From the NCBI GenBank assembly GCA_020430675.1, contig JAGQJJ010000303.1:1-5750 (forward strand): 5,750 bases of DNA, given 5' to 3'. The stretch is from Myxococcales bacterium (GTDB lineage Bacteria > Myxococcota > Bradymonadia > UBA7976 > UBA1532). Positions 1-5,750 of this stretch are shown piece after piece. Position 1 is the stretch's first letter. Each line of letters begins with the position of its first letter. Below the pieces are notes generated by a model. It saw only the letters and a list, made by a program, of their open reading frames with translations, was not told the DNA's origin and did no database searches. The position numbers were made by a program, and so were the translations under genes.

Positions 1-99
1 ATGTGGTTTCAATGACTTATGCGATCCCATGTCCAGCATCTGGACGCTTCGGTGTCCAGCATGTCCAGCTTCTGAACGGGGCTGCTCGACCCGCTGCGG
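1..99. other. Gene-free left edge
   Basis: No credible coding sequence is seen here. The open frames that cross it are arginine- and proline-rich shadows of the kinase gene on the other strand. It is the region immediately 3' of the kinase stop codon (minus strand). The only structure is a cluster of TGTCCAGC copies and a short hairpin, listed separately. No T-run follows the hairpin on either strand, so a classical intrinsic terminator is not supported. Confidence 0.5.
30..69. repeat. TGTCCAGC triple repeat with short hairpin
   Basis: The octamer TGTCCAGC occurs three times, at 30-37, 53-60 and 62-69; the first two copies extend to TGTCCAGCAT. The first copy continues into an inverted repeat, GTCCAG-CAT-CTGGAC at 31-45, which can form a 6-bp stem with a 3-nt loop. 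It lies 30-70 nt past the stop codon of the kinase gene. It could be a weak 3' end structure of the kinase mRNA, a protein binding site, or part of a larger repeat outside the window. The function is unknown. Confidence 0.45.
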
Positions 100-1524
100 T
101 CATCCCGCCTCCCGCAAATACCACCAGATGCCCGTGCCGATCGCGTAGACCGCCGCCAGGGCAAGGCCCACCCACAGGAGCGTGCGCCGCCGTCGGGCGC
201 TCTGCTTCTGCCCCGCTTGCACCTGAATCTGGCCCGCGTGAGTCGAAGCGCCAGCGTCAGGTTCGGCGCGCGCCGCGGCCGCCTGCACCGCGTCGCGCAA
301 GGTGCGGGCGTCGGTGGGTCGGCCCTCGGGATCTTTGGCCAGCGCCCCGAGCAGCACGCGCTCAAGGGCGCGCGGCACCGTGGGGTTGAACTTGCGCGGC
401 GGCGGCACCGGCTCGCGCAGGTGCTTGAGCAGCACCTGGCCGACGTTTGTGTCTTGGAAGGGCACTCGCCCCGTGAGCATCTCGTACAGCATGATCGCCA
501 ACGAGTAGAGGTCGCTGCGCGGATCGTCGCGCGCCGCGCCGCTGGCCTGTTCGGGCGCGAGGTACTCGGCGGTGCCGACCACCATGCCGGTGGCGGTGAA
601 GCCGGCGGCGCCCAGCTCGCGCGCGATGCCGAAGTCGGTGAGCATCGCCCGCCCGTCGCTGCGGATGATGACGTTCGCCGGCTTGAGGTCGCGGTGCATC
701 ATCGCGTGGTCGTGCACGTGGGCCACGCCCTCGCAGAGCTGGCCGAACAGGTCGACCGACACGTCGAGCGCCAGCCGGCCCTGCTTGCGCAACATCTGTT
801 CGAGGGTGATGCCTTTGACGTAGGGCATCACGATGAAGACCCCGCTCGGCGCGTCGATGAAGTTGAGCAGCGGCACCAGATTGGGGTGGCTGAGCTGGGC
901 GAGCACCCGCGCTTCGTTGATGAAGCGCTCACGCACCCGCGGGCCGCTGAGCGCTTGCGGGGCGAGCATCTTGAGCGCGACCGACTGCCCGGTGACGCCG
1001 TGCGTGGCCCGATAGACGCGGCCCATGCCGCCCCGGCCGATCTCTTCTTCGATGGCATAGCCTTCGATGATCTCGCCCGGTTTCGGCAGGGTGCCGGGCC
1101 GTGAGAGCGAAGGCTCGGAGGGCTCGGGCGTGGGGGCCGCCACCGAGGCTTCGGCGCTCGAGGCGCGTGGCGGGGGCGGGATGAGCGCCGCCTGCTGGCC
1201 CGAAGTGAGGATCGCGGGCGGCGGCCGCGAGCCGACGTCGATCATCGGTTGCAGCGCCGGATCCTCGGTCTCGGCCAGCGCCGCGCCCAGGCGCGCGCGG
1301 GCGAGCAGCTCGGTCGGGCTCGGTGGGCCGGCGCCGGGGTCGACCACGGTGCGGTCATCGAGATCCGAGCCCGCCCATTGGGCAAAACGCAGCGCCTCGG
1401 CGGAGAGGCCGCCTTCGGGCAGCGTGCGTTCCAGCTCGACAGGGGGATCGACCGCCCGACCACACTCCAGGCAACGTCGCGTCCCATCCGCCAGCGAGGT
1501 TGAACAGTGAGGGCACTGAAGCAT
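100..1524 (-). CDS. Hanks-type Ser/Thr protein kinase, zinc ribbon + tail anchor
   Basis: A eukaryotic-like serine/threonine kinase of 474 residues. The N-terminus is a CxxC-x10-CxxC zinc ribbon (Cys4, Cys7, Cys18, Cys21). A proline/alanine-rich linker of about 130 residues follows. The kinase domain runs from about 156 to 420 and has every key element: glycine loop GRGGMGRVY (163-171), VALK Lys185, HRDLKPAN (catalytic Asp279), DFG Asp297, and GTAEYLAPEQ. A basic RRRR stretch precedes one hydrophobic helix (about 448-470), and only about four residues follow it. The protein is therefore probably cytoplasmic and anchored by its tail, with no extracytoplasmic sensor domain. The ATG at 1524 is chosen because the zinc ribbon begins at once and a GAGG (1530-1533) sits 5 nt upstream. 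An in-frame GTG at 1587 would add 21 residues (starting MARVIVHESP) without recognisable sequence. The gene is divergent from the transglutaminase gene. Substrates cannot be read from the sequence. Confidence 0.95.
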   Translation of the reverse strand: MLQCPHCSTSLADGTRRCLECGRAVDPPVELERTLPEGGLSAEALRFAQWAGSDLDDRTVVDPGAGPPSPTELLARARLGAALAETEDPALQPMIDVGSRPPPAILTSGQQAALIPPPPRASSAEASVAAPTPEPSEPSLSRPGTLPKPGEIIEGYAIEEEIGRGGMGRVYRATHGVTGQSVALKMLAPQALSGPRVRERFINEARVLAQLSHPNLVPLLNFIDAPSGVFIVMPYVKGITLEQMLRKQGRLALDVSVDLFGQLCEGVAHVHDHAMMHRDLKPANVIIRSDGRAMLTDFGIARELGAAGFTATGMVVGTAEYLAPEQASGAARDDPRSDLYSLAIMLYEMLTGRVPFQDTNVGQVLLKHLREPVPPPRKFNPTVPRALERVLLGALAKDPEGRPTDARTLRDAVQAAAARAEPDAGASTHAGQIQVQAGQKQSARRRRTLLWVGLALAAVYAIGTGIWWYLREAG

Positions 1525-1661
1525 CGCGGCCTCGGGTGCTCGATGAGGGTGCGCCGGAGGGCTTTCATGCACTATGACACGGGCCACGGCCAGAGAGAAC
1601 CTTGTGTCTCGGGCTGCGGTCGGATGCCCGGTGACCGACGTCGCCGTGCTGCGGAGAGGTG
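1525..1661. promoter_or_regulatory. Divergent intergenic region, kinase / transglutaminase
   Basis: This 137-nt gap separates the chosen starts of the two divergent genes and must hold their promoters unless either is read from further away. For the kinase direction a weak sigma70-like pair can be drawn: TTCTCT (complement of 1594-1599), a 17-nt spacer, then CATAGT (complement of 1571-1576). This would place the start of transcription some 40 nt before the ATG at 1524. The match is only 3/6 and 4/6, so it is a suggestion. No convincing promoter was found for the transglutaminase direction. No operator palindrome or riboswitch was recognised. Confidence 0.25.
1653..1659 (+). promoter_or_regulatory. 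Ribosome binding site of the transglutaminase gene
   Basis: The purine-rich GGAGAGG precedes the gene. Its GGAG part lies 5 nt before the ATG at 1662. An in-frame GTG at 1659 overlaps the motif itself, so ATG 1662 is the better start. Confidence 0.6.
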
Positions 1662-4600
1662 ATGCGCGCCCGATTGGTCCTGACCCTGCTTTGGCCCGCG
1701 CTGATGGCGGCCACGCCCGACGCGGTGCAGCGCGAGGCCGATCGGCTGACGGCGCAGGCGGCGGCGCGCGGGGATCGGCCCGGCGGCGCGGTCGACCTCA
1801 TCCGCCTCGACGACCTCGGCGACTGGCTGCCCACCGGCGAGGTCGAGGCCCGCCTGCGCGCCGCCGGCCGCGACGCCAAGCGCGCGCCGCTGGTGCGGGC
1901 GGTGGCGTGGTGGCTTTTGCGGCACCGCGCGCTGGCCCGCCTCGACACCGAGACCGTCGCCGAGGCCCGCGCCGCGCTGGGCCTGATCGACGGCTTTGCG
2001 ATGCGCAGCGGCCCCGCGCCGCATCCCACCGCGCCGCTCGACGCGGCGGATTTTCGCCCCTATCCCGACCAGGCCGGCGCCGGCGAGCTGTGGCTCGACG
2101 CCTTCCTGCGCCCCGAGCGCGAGACGCAGGCGACGCTGGTGACGCGCCTCGTAGCCGAAGAAGAGACCCCGGCGGTCCTGCGGCTGGGCTACGACGACGC
2201 GGTCACCGTTTGGCTCAACGCCGATGAGGTCTACGTCTCGCCGGCGGCGCATCCCGCGTGGCTCGACCAGGCGGCGATTCCCATCCGGCTGCGCGCGGGC
2301 GACAACCGCCTCGTCATCGAGGTGCGCCAGCGCAGCGGGGCCTGGCGGCTGATCGCGCGGCTGACCGACGCGGCCGGCGAGCCGCTCTCCGTGGAAGCCT
2401 CCCCCGACCCGTGGGGGCCCTCGCCCGACGCCGCCGAGGGGCCGCCGCCCGAAGAGGTGGCTCATCTTTGGCCCGAGCTGCTCGCCGCCGCCGACGCCGA
2501 TCCGCCGGTGGCCGCCGATCTGCGCGATCTGGCCGACTATGCGCGGGTGACCGGCCTGCCCGACGCCGATCAAGCGATGCCGCGCGTGGCCATCGAAGGC
2601 GCGTTTGAAGACGATCCCGGCCCGCGCTCGCTGCTGGCGTGGCTGCGCGTGGTGCCCGACGCCGAGCGGGCGCGCGTCGCGGCAAGCCATGCGCCGGTGC
2701 GGCCCATCAACGAGGCCGACCTGTACGCCGAGCGCGCGCTGCGGCTCGATCAGGCCTGGACGCATTTCTACGCGCGCCGGCACCGCGAGGCGGCGGCGCT
2801 GGTGGCGGACCTGATGGTCGAGACACCGCCGTACCCGCCCGCGTGGCGCCTGCGCGCGACGCTGACCGCCGATCTGGGCCTGCCGCATCAGGCGGCGGCG
2901 TTGCTGGCTGAGGCCCGCGAACGATGGCCTGACCGCCCGGCGCTCGATGGGGCCTGGCTCTCGCTGCTGGAGCAGGGCGGCCGCGTGCTGGAGGTGCTCG
3001 CCGAGCTGGAGCGCCGCGTCGCCGCCGGGCCGACCCTGGTCGACGACCGCTATCGCCTGGCCCTGCTTCGCGCCGCCCGCGGTGATGAAGCCGGCGCGAC
3101 CGCGCTGCTCGACGCGGTCGCCGAGGCGCGCCCCGAACTTTGGACGTTTGCGCTCGAAGCGGCCAACATTCGCCTCGCCGCCGGGCATCGCGACGAAGCG
3201 CTCGACCGCCTCGCCGCGCTGTGGGCCGATCGCGAGGGCGACCCGACGCTCGCCGAGCGCCTCGGCAGCTTGTACGTCGACGCCGGCCGCACGGATGAAG
3301 CCCAGGCGGTGGTCGAAGCCGCGCTGCGCGTCGACCCGGGCGACGCCGCGTTGGGCGCGCTGCACGACCGGGTGGGCGATGATCCGGGCGAAGCGCGCCT
3401 CGGGCCACCCATCGCTGAGCTGGCCGCGCTGCCGTCGGTGCCGGGCGTCGCCGCGCAGGTGCTCTATCACCACGCCCGCGCCGAGGTGGGCGCCGATGGT
3501 CTGGCGGTGCGTCGGGTGCGCCGCGTCATCCGCGTGCTGACCGATGAAGGCGCGCGGCGCTACGGCGACGTCGAGCTGTCGTATGTGCCCGGCCGCCAGC
3601 GCCTCGAGATCGAGCGCGCCCGCCTGCTGCGCGCCGACGCGCCGGCCGCCAGCCCCGCCCGCGGCGAGCGCGACCTGTCGGACCCCGATTACCGGCTGTA
3701 CTACGACCTGCGCGCCGAGGTGCTGACCTTCGCCCGCCCGCAGCCCGGTGACCTGATCGAGGTCGCGTGGCGCCTGACCGACACCGATCCCGACCCGGCC
3801 TTCCCCGGCTATTACGGTGAGTTGGCCTATCTGCAAGAGGTCGCACCGCGGGCGATCAGCGTCGTCGAGGTGGCCGGCGCGGCCGCCGAACGGCTGCAGG
3901 TCGAGGTGGTCGCGCCTGGGCTCGACGTCACCCGCGACGGCTTGCGCTTCGAGGCGCACGACGTGCCCGGCGTGCCGGTCGAGGTGGGCATGCCCGGCGC
4001 GTCGAGCGTGCGGGCCTATGTGCACATCAGCAGCGCCGCCGATTGGGCCGACGTCGACCGCCGCTACCGGGCGCTGCTCGACGCGCGCGACACCCCGACC
4101 GAGGCCCTGGCCCAGCAGGCGCGCGTCTGGGCCGGCGACGCGACGACGCCCGAGGCCATCGTGCGCCGGTTGGCGGCCCATGTGGCCCATGAGGTGCGCT
4201 ACGTCGGCCTCGAATTCGGCGTGCACAGCTTTAAGCCCGAGCTGCCCGCCGAGACGCTCGGGCGTGGCTACGGCGACTGCAAAGACAAAGCGACGCTGCT
4301 CATCGCCCTGTTGCGCGCGCTCGACGTCGAGGCCCACCTGACGCTGGTGCGCACCCGCGCCTCGGGTCAGGTCGCCAAGGCGCCGGCCAGCCTGGCCATC
4401 TTCGACCACGCGGTGGTCTACGTGCCGGCGCTCGACCGCTTCGTCGACCCCACGGTCGACCGCAACGACCCATGGACGCTGCCGCCATCGGACCAGGGCG
4501 CCATGGCGTTTGTCGTCGGCCACTCGACCGAGCCGGTGACGATCCCCGCCCAGCCCGCGGCGGTCAATCACAGCGATTGGCGCTTTGAAGTGCAGCTCGA

Positions 4601-5192
4601 AGCCGACCGGCGGGCCAAAGGCGAGCTGATCTGGACCACCACCGGCCACCCGGCCACCGTCGCCCGGCGCGCGCTCGAAGCCGAGGGCGCCCAGCGCGAG
4701 ATCGTCGAGCACGCGCTGGCCGAGCGCTTCCCCGGCGCCCATCTCGGCGCGCCCACGCTCACCGGCCTGACGCCCGCGCTCGACCCGGTCGAGGTGCGCG
4801 CGCCGGTCGACCTGCCCTCGTTTGCCGCCCGCGACGATGGCCTCGACGTGCCGGTCGGCGGCGCGCCCTGGCATCTGGTACGCCTCTTCGCCGAGGCGGC
4901 CACCCGCCGTCTGCCGCTTGAGATCGACGTGCGCCGCGTCTGGCGGCAGACGCTGGTCGTGCAACTCCCGCCCAGCGCCCGGGTCAAGGCAGCGCCCAGG
5001 CCGCAGGTGGTCGAGAGCCGCTTCGGAAAAATGACTGCATCGTCCAACTTTTCCGCTGGTCAGCTCACGACGCACGCCGAGTGGACGCTGACCGCGGCGC
5101 GCGTCGAGCCGGCGGACTACGGCGCCTTCCGCGAATGGCTCGCCGCCGCCGACCGCGCGCTCGAGGCGCCGGTGGAGGTGCACCTTGATTGA
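1662..5192 (+). CDS. Exported TPR / DUF3857 / transglutaminase-like protein
   Basis: A 1176-residue protein, probably periplasmic or outer surface. The N-terminus is a short signal peptide (basic MRAR, hydrophobic LVLTLLWPALMA, likely cut near residue 16-17). Residues about 125-250 look like a beta-sandwich of the kind appended to carbohydrate-active and surface proteins (DDAVTVWLNADEVY, then RAGDNRLVIEV). Residues about 365-575 are alanine/leucine-rich helical pairs typical of TPR repeats. A DUF3857-like domain follows at about 596-745 (paired RRVRRVIRVLTDEG and ELSYVPGRQRLEI strands). A transglutaminase core follows at about 832-932. Its triad is intact: Cys873 in GYGDCKDKA, His916 in FDHAVVYVP, Asp929 in FVDPTVD. 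The remaining ~240 residues resemble the beta-rich C-terminal part usual in DUF3857 transglutaminase proteins. In this superfamily such cores act as transamidases or as peptidases; which applies here, and on what substrate, cannot be told. No membrane helix is seen after the signal peptide. The last 8 nt overlap the lipoprotein start, suggesting co-transcription. Confidence 0.9.
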   Translation: MRARLVLTLLWPALMAATPDAVQREADRLTAQAAARGDRPGGAVDLIRLDDLGDWLPTGEVEARLRAAGRDAKRAPLVRAVAWWLLRHRALARLDTETVAEARAALGLIDGFAMRSGPAPHPTAPLDAADFRPYPDQAGAGELWLDAFLRPERETQATLVTRLVAEEETPAVLRLGYDDAVTVWLNADEVYVSPAAHPAWLDQAAIPIRLRAGDNRLVIEVRQRSGAWRLIARLTDAAGEPLSVEASPDPWGPSPDAAEGPPPEEVAHLWPELLAAADADPPVAADLRDLADYARVTGLPDADQAMPRVAIEGAFEDDPGPRSLLAWLRVVPDAERARVAASHAPVRPINEADLYAERALRLDQAWTHFYARRHREAAALVADLMVETPPYPPAWRLRATLTADLGLPHQAAALLAEARERWPDRPALDGAWLSLLEQGGRVLEVLAELERRVAAGPTLVDDRYRLALLRAARGDEAGATALLDAVAEARPELWTFALEAANIRLAAGHRDEALDRLAALWADREGDPTLAERLGSLYVDAGRTDEAQAVVEAALRVDPGDAALGALHDRVGDDPGEARLGPPIAELAALPSVPGVAAQVLYHHARAEVGADGLAVRRVRRVIRVLTDEGARRYGDVELSYVPGRQRLEIERARLLRADAPAASPARGERDLSDPDYRLYYDLRAEVLTFARPQPGDLIEVAWRLTDTDPDPAFPGYYGELAYLQEVAPRAISVVEVAGAAAERLQVEVVAPGLDVTRDGLRFEAHDVPGVPVEVGMPGASSVRAYVHISSAADWADVDRRYRALLDARDTPTEALAQQARVWAGDATTPEAIVRRLAAHVAHEVRYVGLEFGVHSFKPELPAETLGRGYGDCKDKATLLIALLRALDVEAHLTLVRTRASGQVAKAPASLAIFDHAVVYVPALDRFVDPTVDRNDPWTLPPSDQGAMAFVVGHSTEPVTIPAQPAAVNHSDWRFEVQLEADRRAKGELIWTTTGHPATVARRALEAEGAQREIVEHALAERFPGAHLGAPTLTGLTPALDPVEVRAPVDLPSFAARDDGLDVPVGGAPWHLVRLFAEAATRRLPLEIDVRRVWRQTLVVQLPPSARVKAAPRPQVVESRFGKMTASSNFSAGQLTTHAEWTLTAARVEPADYGAFREWLAAADRALEAPVEVHLD
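5174..5178 (+). promoter_or_regulatory. Ribosome binding site for the TTG-start lipoprotein
   Basis: A perfect GGAGG lies inside the last codons of the transglutaminase gene, 6 nt before the TTG at 5185. This site makes the unusual TTG credible as a start and points to translational coupling of the two genes. Confidence 0.65.
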
Positions 5193-5397
5193 CCTTCGCC
5201 GGCACGTCCTGCTGACCGCCGTGCTGCTCACGGCGTGCGGCGCGCCGCGGCCGCCCACCCTGGCCGAGCAGCGCCGCGTGCTCGAAGCGATGCCGGGCCA
5301 GACGCCCGCCCATTTCGCGCGGCGCGGGTGGTGGCGGCGGTCGAGCATGACGCGGCGCCGGCGCAGGCGACGGTCGATGACTTGCGGCAGCGTCTGA
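5185..5397 (+). pseudogene. Lipoprotein gene, 5' part only
   Basis: The start is TTG at 5185 with GGAGG 6 nt upstream, overlapping the transglutaminase stop by 8 nt. The product begins MIDLRRHVLLTAVLLTACGA: a basic n-region, a hydrophobic core, and a clear lipobox LTAC with Cys18 as the lipidated residue. A signal-peptidase II lipoprotein is well supported. Third codon positions are almost all G or C up to about 5325 (residue ~47). Beyond that the frame turns into an arginine run (RRRRRRR) and ends at a TGA at 5397, while the coding signal moves to the frame one base back. The mature protein has only about 30 credible residues (ending near PGQTPAHFAR) and belongs to no family I recognise. Either the gene was cut by a rearrangement that brought in the drmA fragment, or one base is missing and the two parts form one gene of about 149 codons. 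The first is favoured because the downstream part resembles DrmA. Confidence 0.6.
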
Positions 5398-5633
5398 TGC
5401 GGCTGGTCGATGACTGGGCCCGGCTGATGGAAGAGGCGCGGCGCGATGAAGCCGGCAAGCGATGTTATTCGGGGCTCGACCGCGGGCGGCATGGCAAGCC
5501 GCTGTTGCTGCCCAAGCTGTCGGCCGACTCGATGGACAGCCTGACCGACGCCGAGCGGCGGTTCACCGCGCCGACCTCGATGCGCGACGTCGAGCCTTCG
5601 GTGCATCTCTGGGTCAATCGGGTGACCAAGTGA
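5328..5633 (+). pseudogene. drmA: C-terminal remnant of DISARM helicase DrmA
   Basis: About 101 residues read as the extreme C-terminus of the DISARM SNF2-like helicase DrmA. The basis is the terminal motif FTAPTSMRDVEPSVHLWV, which fits the conserved 'F-NSLRDVEP-V-L' ending I know from DrmA proteins, preceded by a helical stretch (VDDLRQRLMRLVDDWARLMEEA). The second support is the position directly before a drmB-like gene, as in DISARM operons. DrmA is normally around a thousand residues or more. Here no Walker A, DExH or other helicase motif is present, and only about 135 nt separate this stretch from the transglutaminase stop. The frame stays open upstream to 5193, but the residues there are shadow-like. 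Possible starts are GTG at 5235, 5328 or 5331, none with a good ribosome binding site. Third positions are somewhat less G/C-rich than in the upstream genes (for example CGA TGT TAT near 5460). The fragment is probably non-functional as a helicase. The family call rests on memory of the motif, not on an alignment. Confidence 0.65.
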
Positions 5634-5750
5634 TCAAGGCCAAGAGCGCCGCGCAGGCGCATGTGGAGCCCCAGGGCAAGATTCGGCGCAGCCAGATGCT
5701 GACGACCTATGGCCCCGGCGCGCTGGTCGACCTGCTCGATCACGCGGTGA
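5630..5750 (+). CDS. drmB: DISARM DrmB (DUF1998 protein), N-terminus only
   Basis: The first 40 residues of a gene that runs off the right edge. The start is GTG at 5630, which overlaps the drmA-fragment stop as GTGA, the usual sign of a coupled operon. After a short polar lead, residues 16-35 contain GKIRRSQMLTTYGPGALVDL. This matches the conserved N-terminus of DrmB proteins (pattern RxSQ-(L)-T-YGPGA-(I/L)-VDL). In known DISARM systems DrmB carries a DUF1998 domain and pairs with DrmA to recognise foreign DNA; DrmC (a phospholipase-D-like nuclease) and a DNA methyltransferase usually lie next to them. The DUF1998 part itself is outside this window, so its integrity cannot be judged. The ribosome binding site is weak, which suits a gene read through coupling. 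Confidence 0.75.
   Translation, partial: MIKAKSAAQAHVEPQGKIRRSQMLTTYGPGALVDLLDHAV

Noticed and set aside
1..99. Intrinsic terminator or CRISPR-like repeats at the left edge
   Set aside because: The stem is only 6 bp with a 3-nt loop and no T-run. The repeats are 8-10 nt, unevenly spaced and too few for a CRISPR array.
217..1104. A 295-residue plus-strand open frame across the kinase gene
   Set aside because: It is the shadow of the kinase gene, whose HRD, DFG and APE motifs on the minus strand are unmistakable. The plus-strand translation has no domain signal.
1525..1587. N-terminal extension of the kinase from a GTG at 1587
   Set aside because: The extra 21 residues show no conserved feature and would overlap the weak promoter candidate. 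The ATG at 1524 has a GAGG at proper spacing and starts right at the zinc ribbon. The extension cannot be fully excluded.
5193..5327. Read-through or in-frame fusion of the transglutaminase with the drmA fragment, since both lie in the same frame with only the TGA at 5190-5192 between them
   Set aside because: The stretch between them reads as a shadow in that frame (alternating A, R, P), while the lipoprotein signal peptide explains the same bases in another frame. The shared frame is probably chance.
1572..5606. A 1344-residue open frame on the minus strand, antisense to the transglutaminase gene and beyond
   Set aside because: Long stop-free antisense frames are common in GC-rich DNA opposite real genes. 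The translation is rich in R, G, H, Q and A, shows no recognisable domain, and crosses the lipoprotein and drmA fragment without respecting their limits. The plus-strand protein has a signal peptide, a ribosome binding site and a catalytic triad.

Overview
The window is a GC-rich bacterial segment with strong G/C bias at third codon positions. A Hanks-type Ser/Thr kinase with an N-terminal zinc ribbon lies opposite a large exported TPR/DUF3857/transglutaminase protein. That combination is common in Myxococcota and related delta-proteobacterial lineages. This placement is an inference from gene content and composition; there is no rRNA or marker gene to confirm it.

Layout, left to right. Positions 1-99 carry no gene, only a small cluster of TGTCCAGC repeats with a short hairpin, just beyond the 3' end of the kinase gene. 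Positions 100-1524 (minus strand) encode a cytoplasmic Ser/Thr protein kinase held in the membrane by one C-terminal helix. Positions 1525-1661 form a short divergent intergenic region. Positions 1662-5192 (plus strand) encode a secreted protein of about 1176 residues: signal peptide, beta-sandwich-like region, TPR-like helices, DUF3857-like domain, and a transglutaminase domain with an intact Cys-His-Asp triad. Its last codons overlap a TTG-initiated lipoprotein gene (from 5185) that has a good ribosome binding site and a good lipobox. That gene stops looking like coding sequence near 5325.

The most interesting part is the right edge. From about 5328 the coding signal moves to another frame and reads as the last ~100 residues of a DISARM-type helicase DrmA (C-terminal motif SMRDVEPSV). 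Its stop overlaps, as GTGA, the start of a gene whose N-terminus matches DrmB, the DUF1998 protein of DISARM (RRSQMLTTYGPGALVDL). The helicase core of drmA is missing: directly upstream lies the 5' end of the lipoprotein gene. The window therefore appears to capture a junction at which a lipoprotein gene lost its 3' part and a DISARM operon lost most of drmA. It could be a real deletion or insertion scar, or an assembly chimera. The rest of drmB and any drmC or methyltransferase gene would lie to the right of the window.

The kinase and the transglutaminase/lipoprotein pair look like ordinary host genes (signalling and cell envelope). The DISARM fragment looks like accessory defence DNA joined to them.
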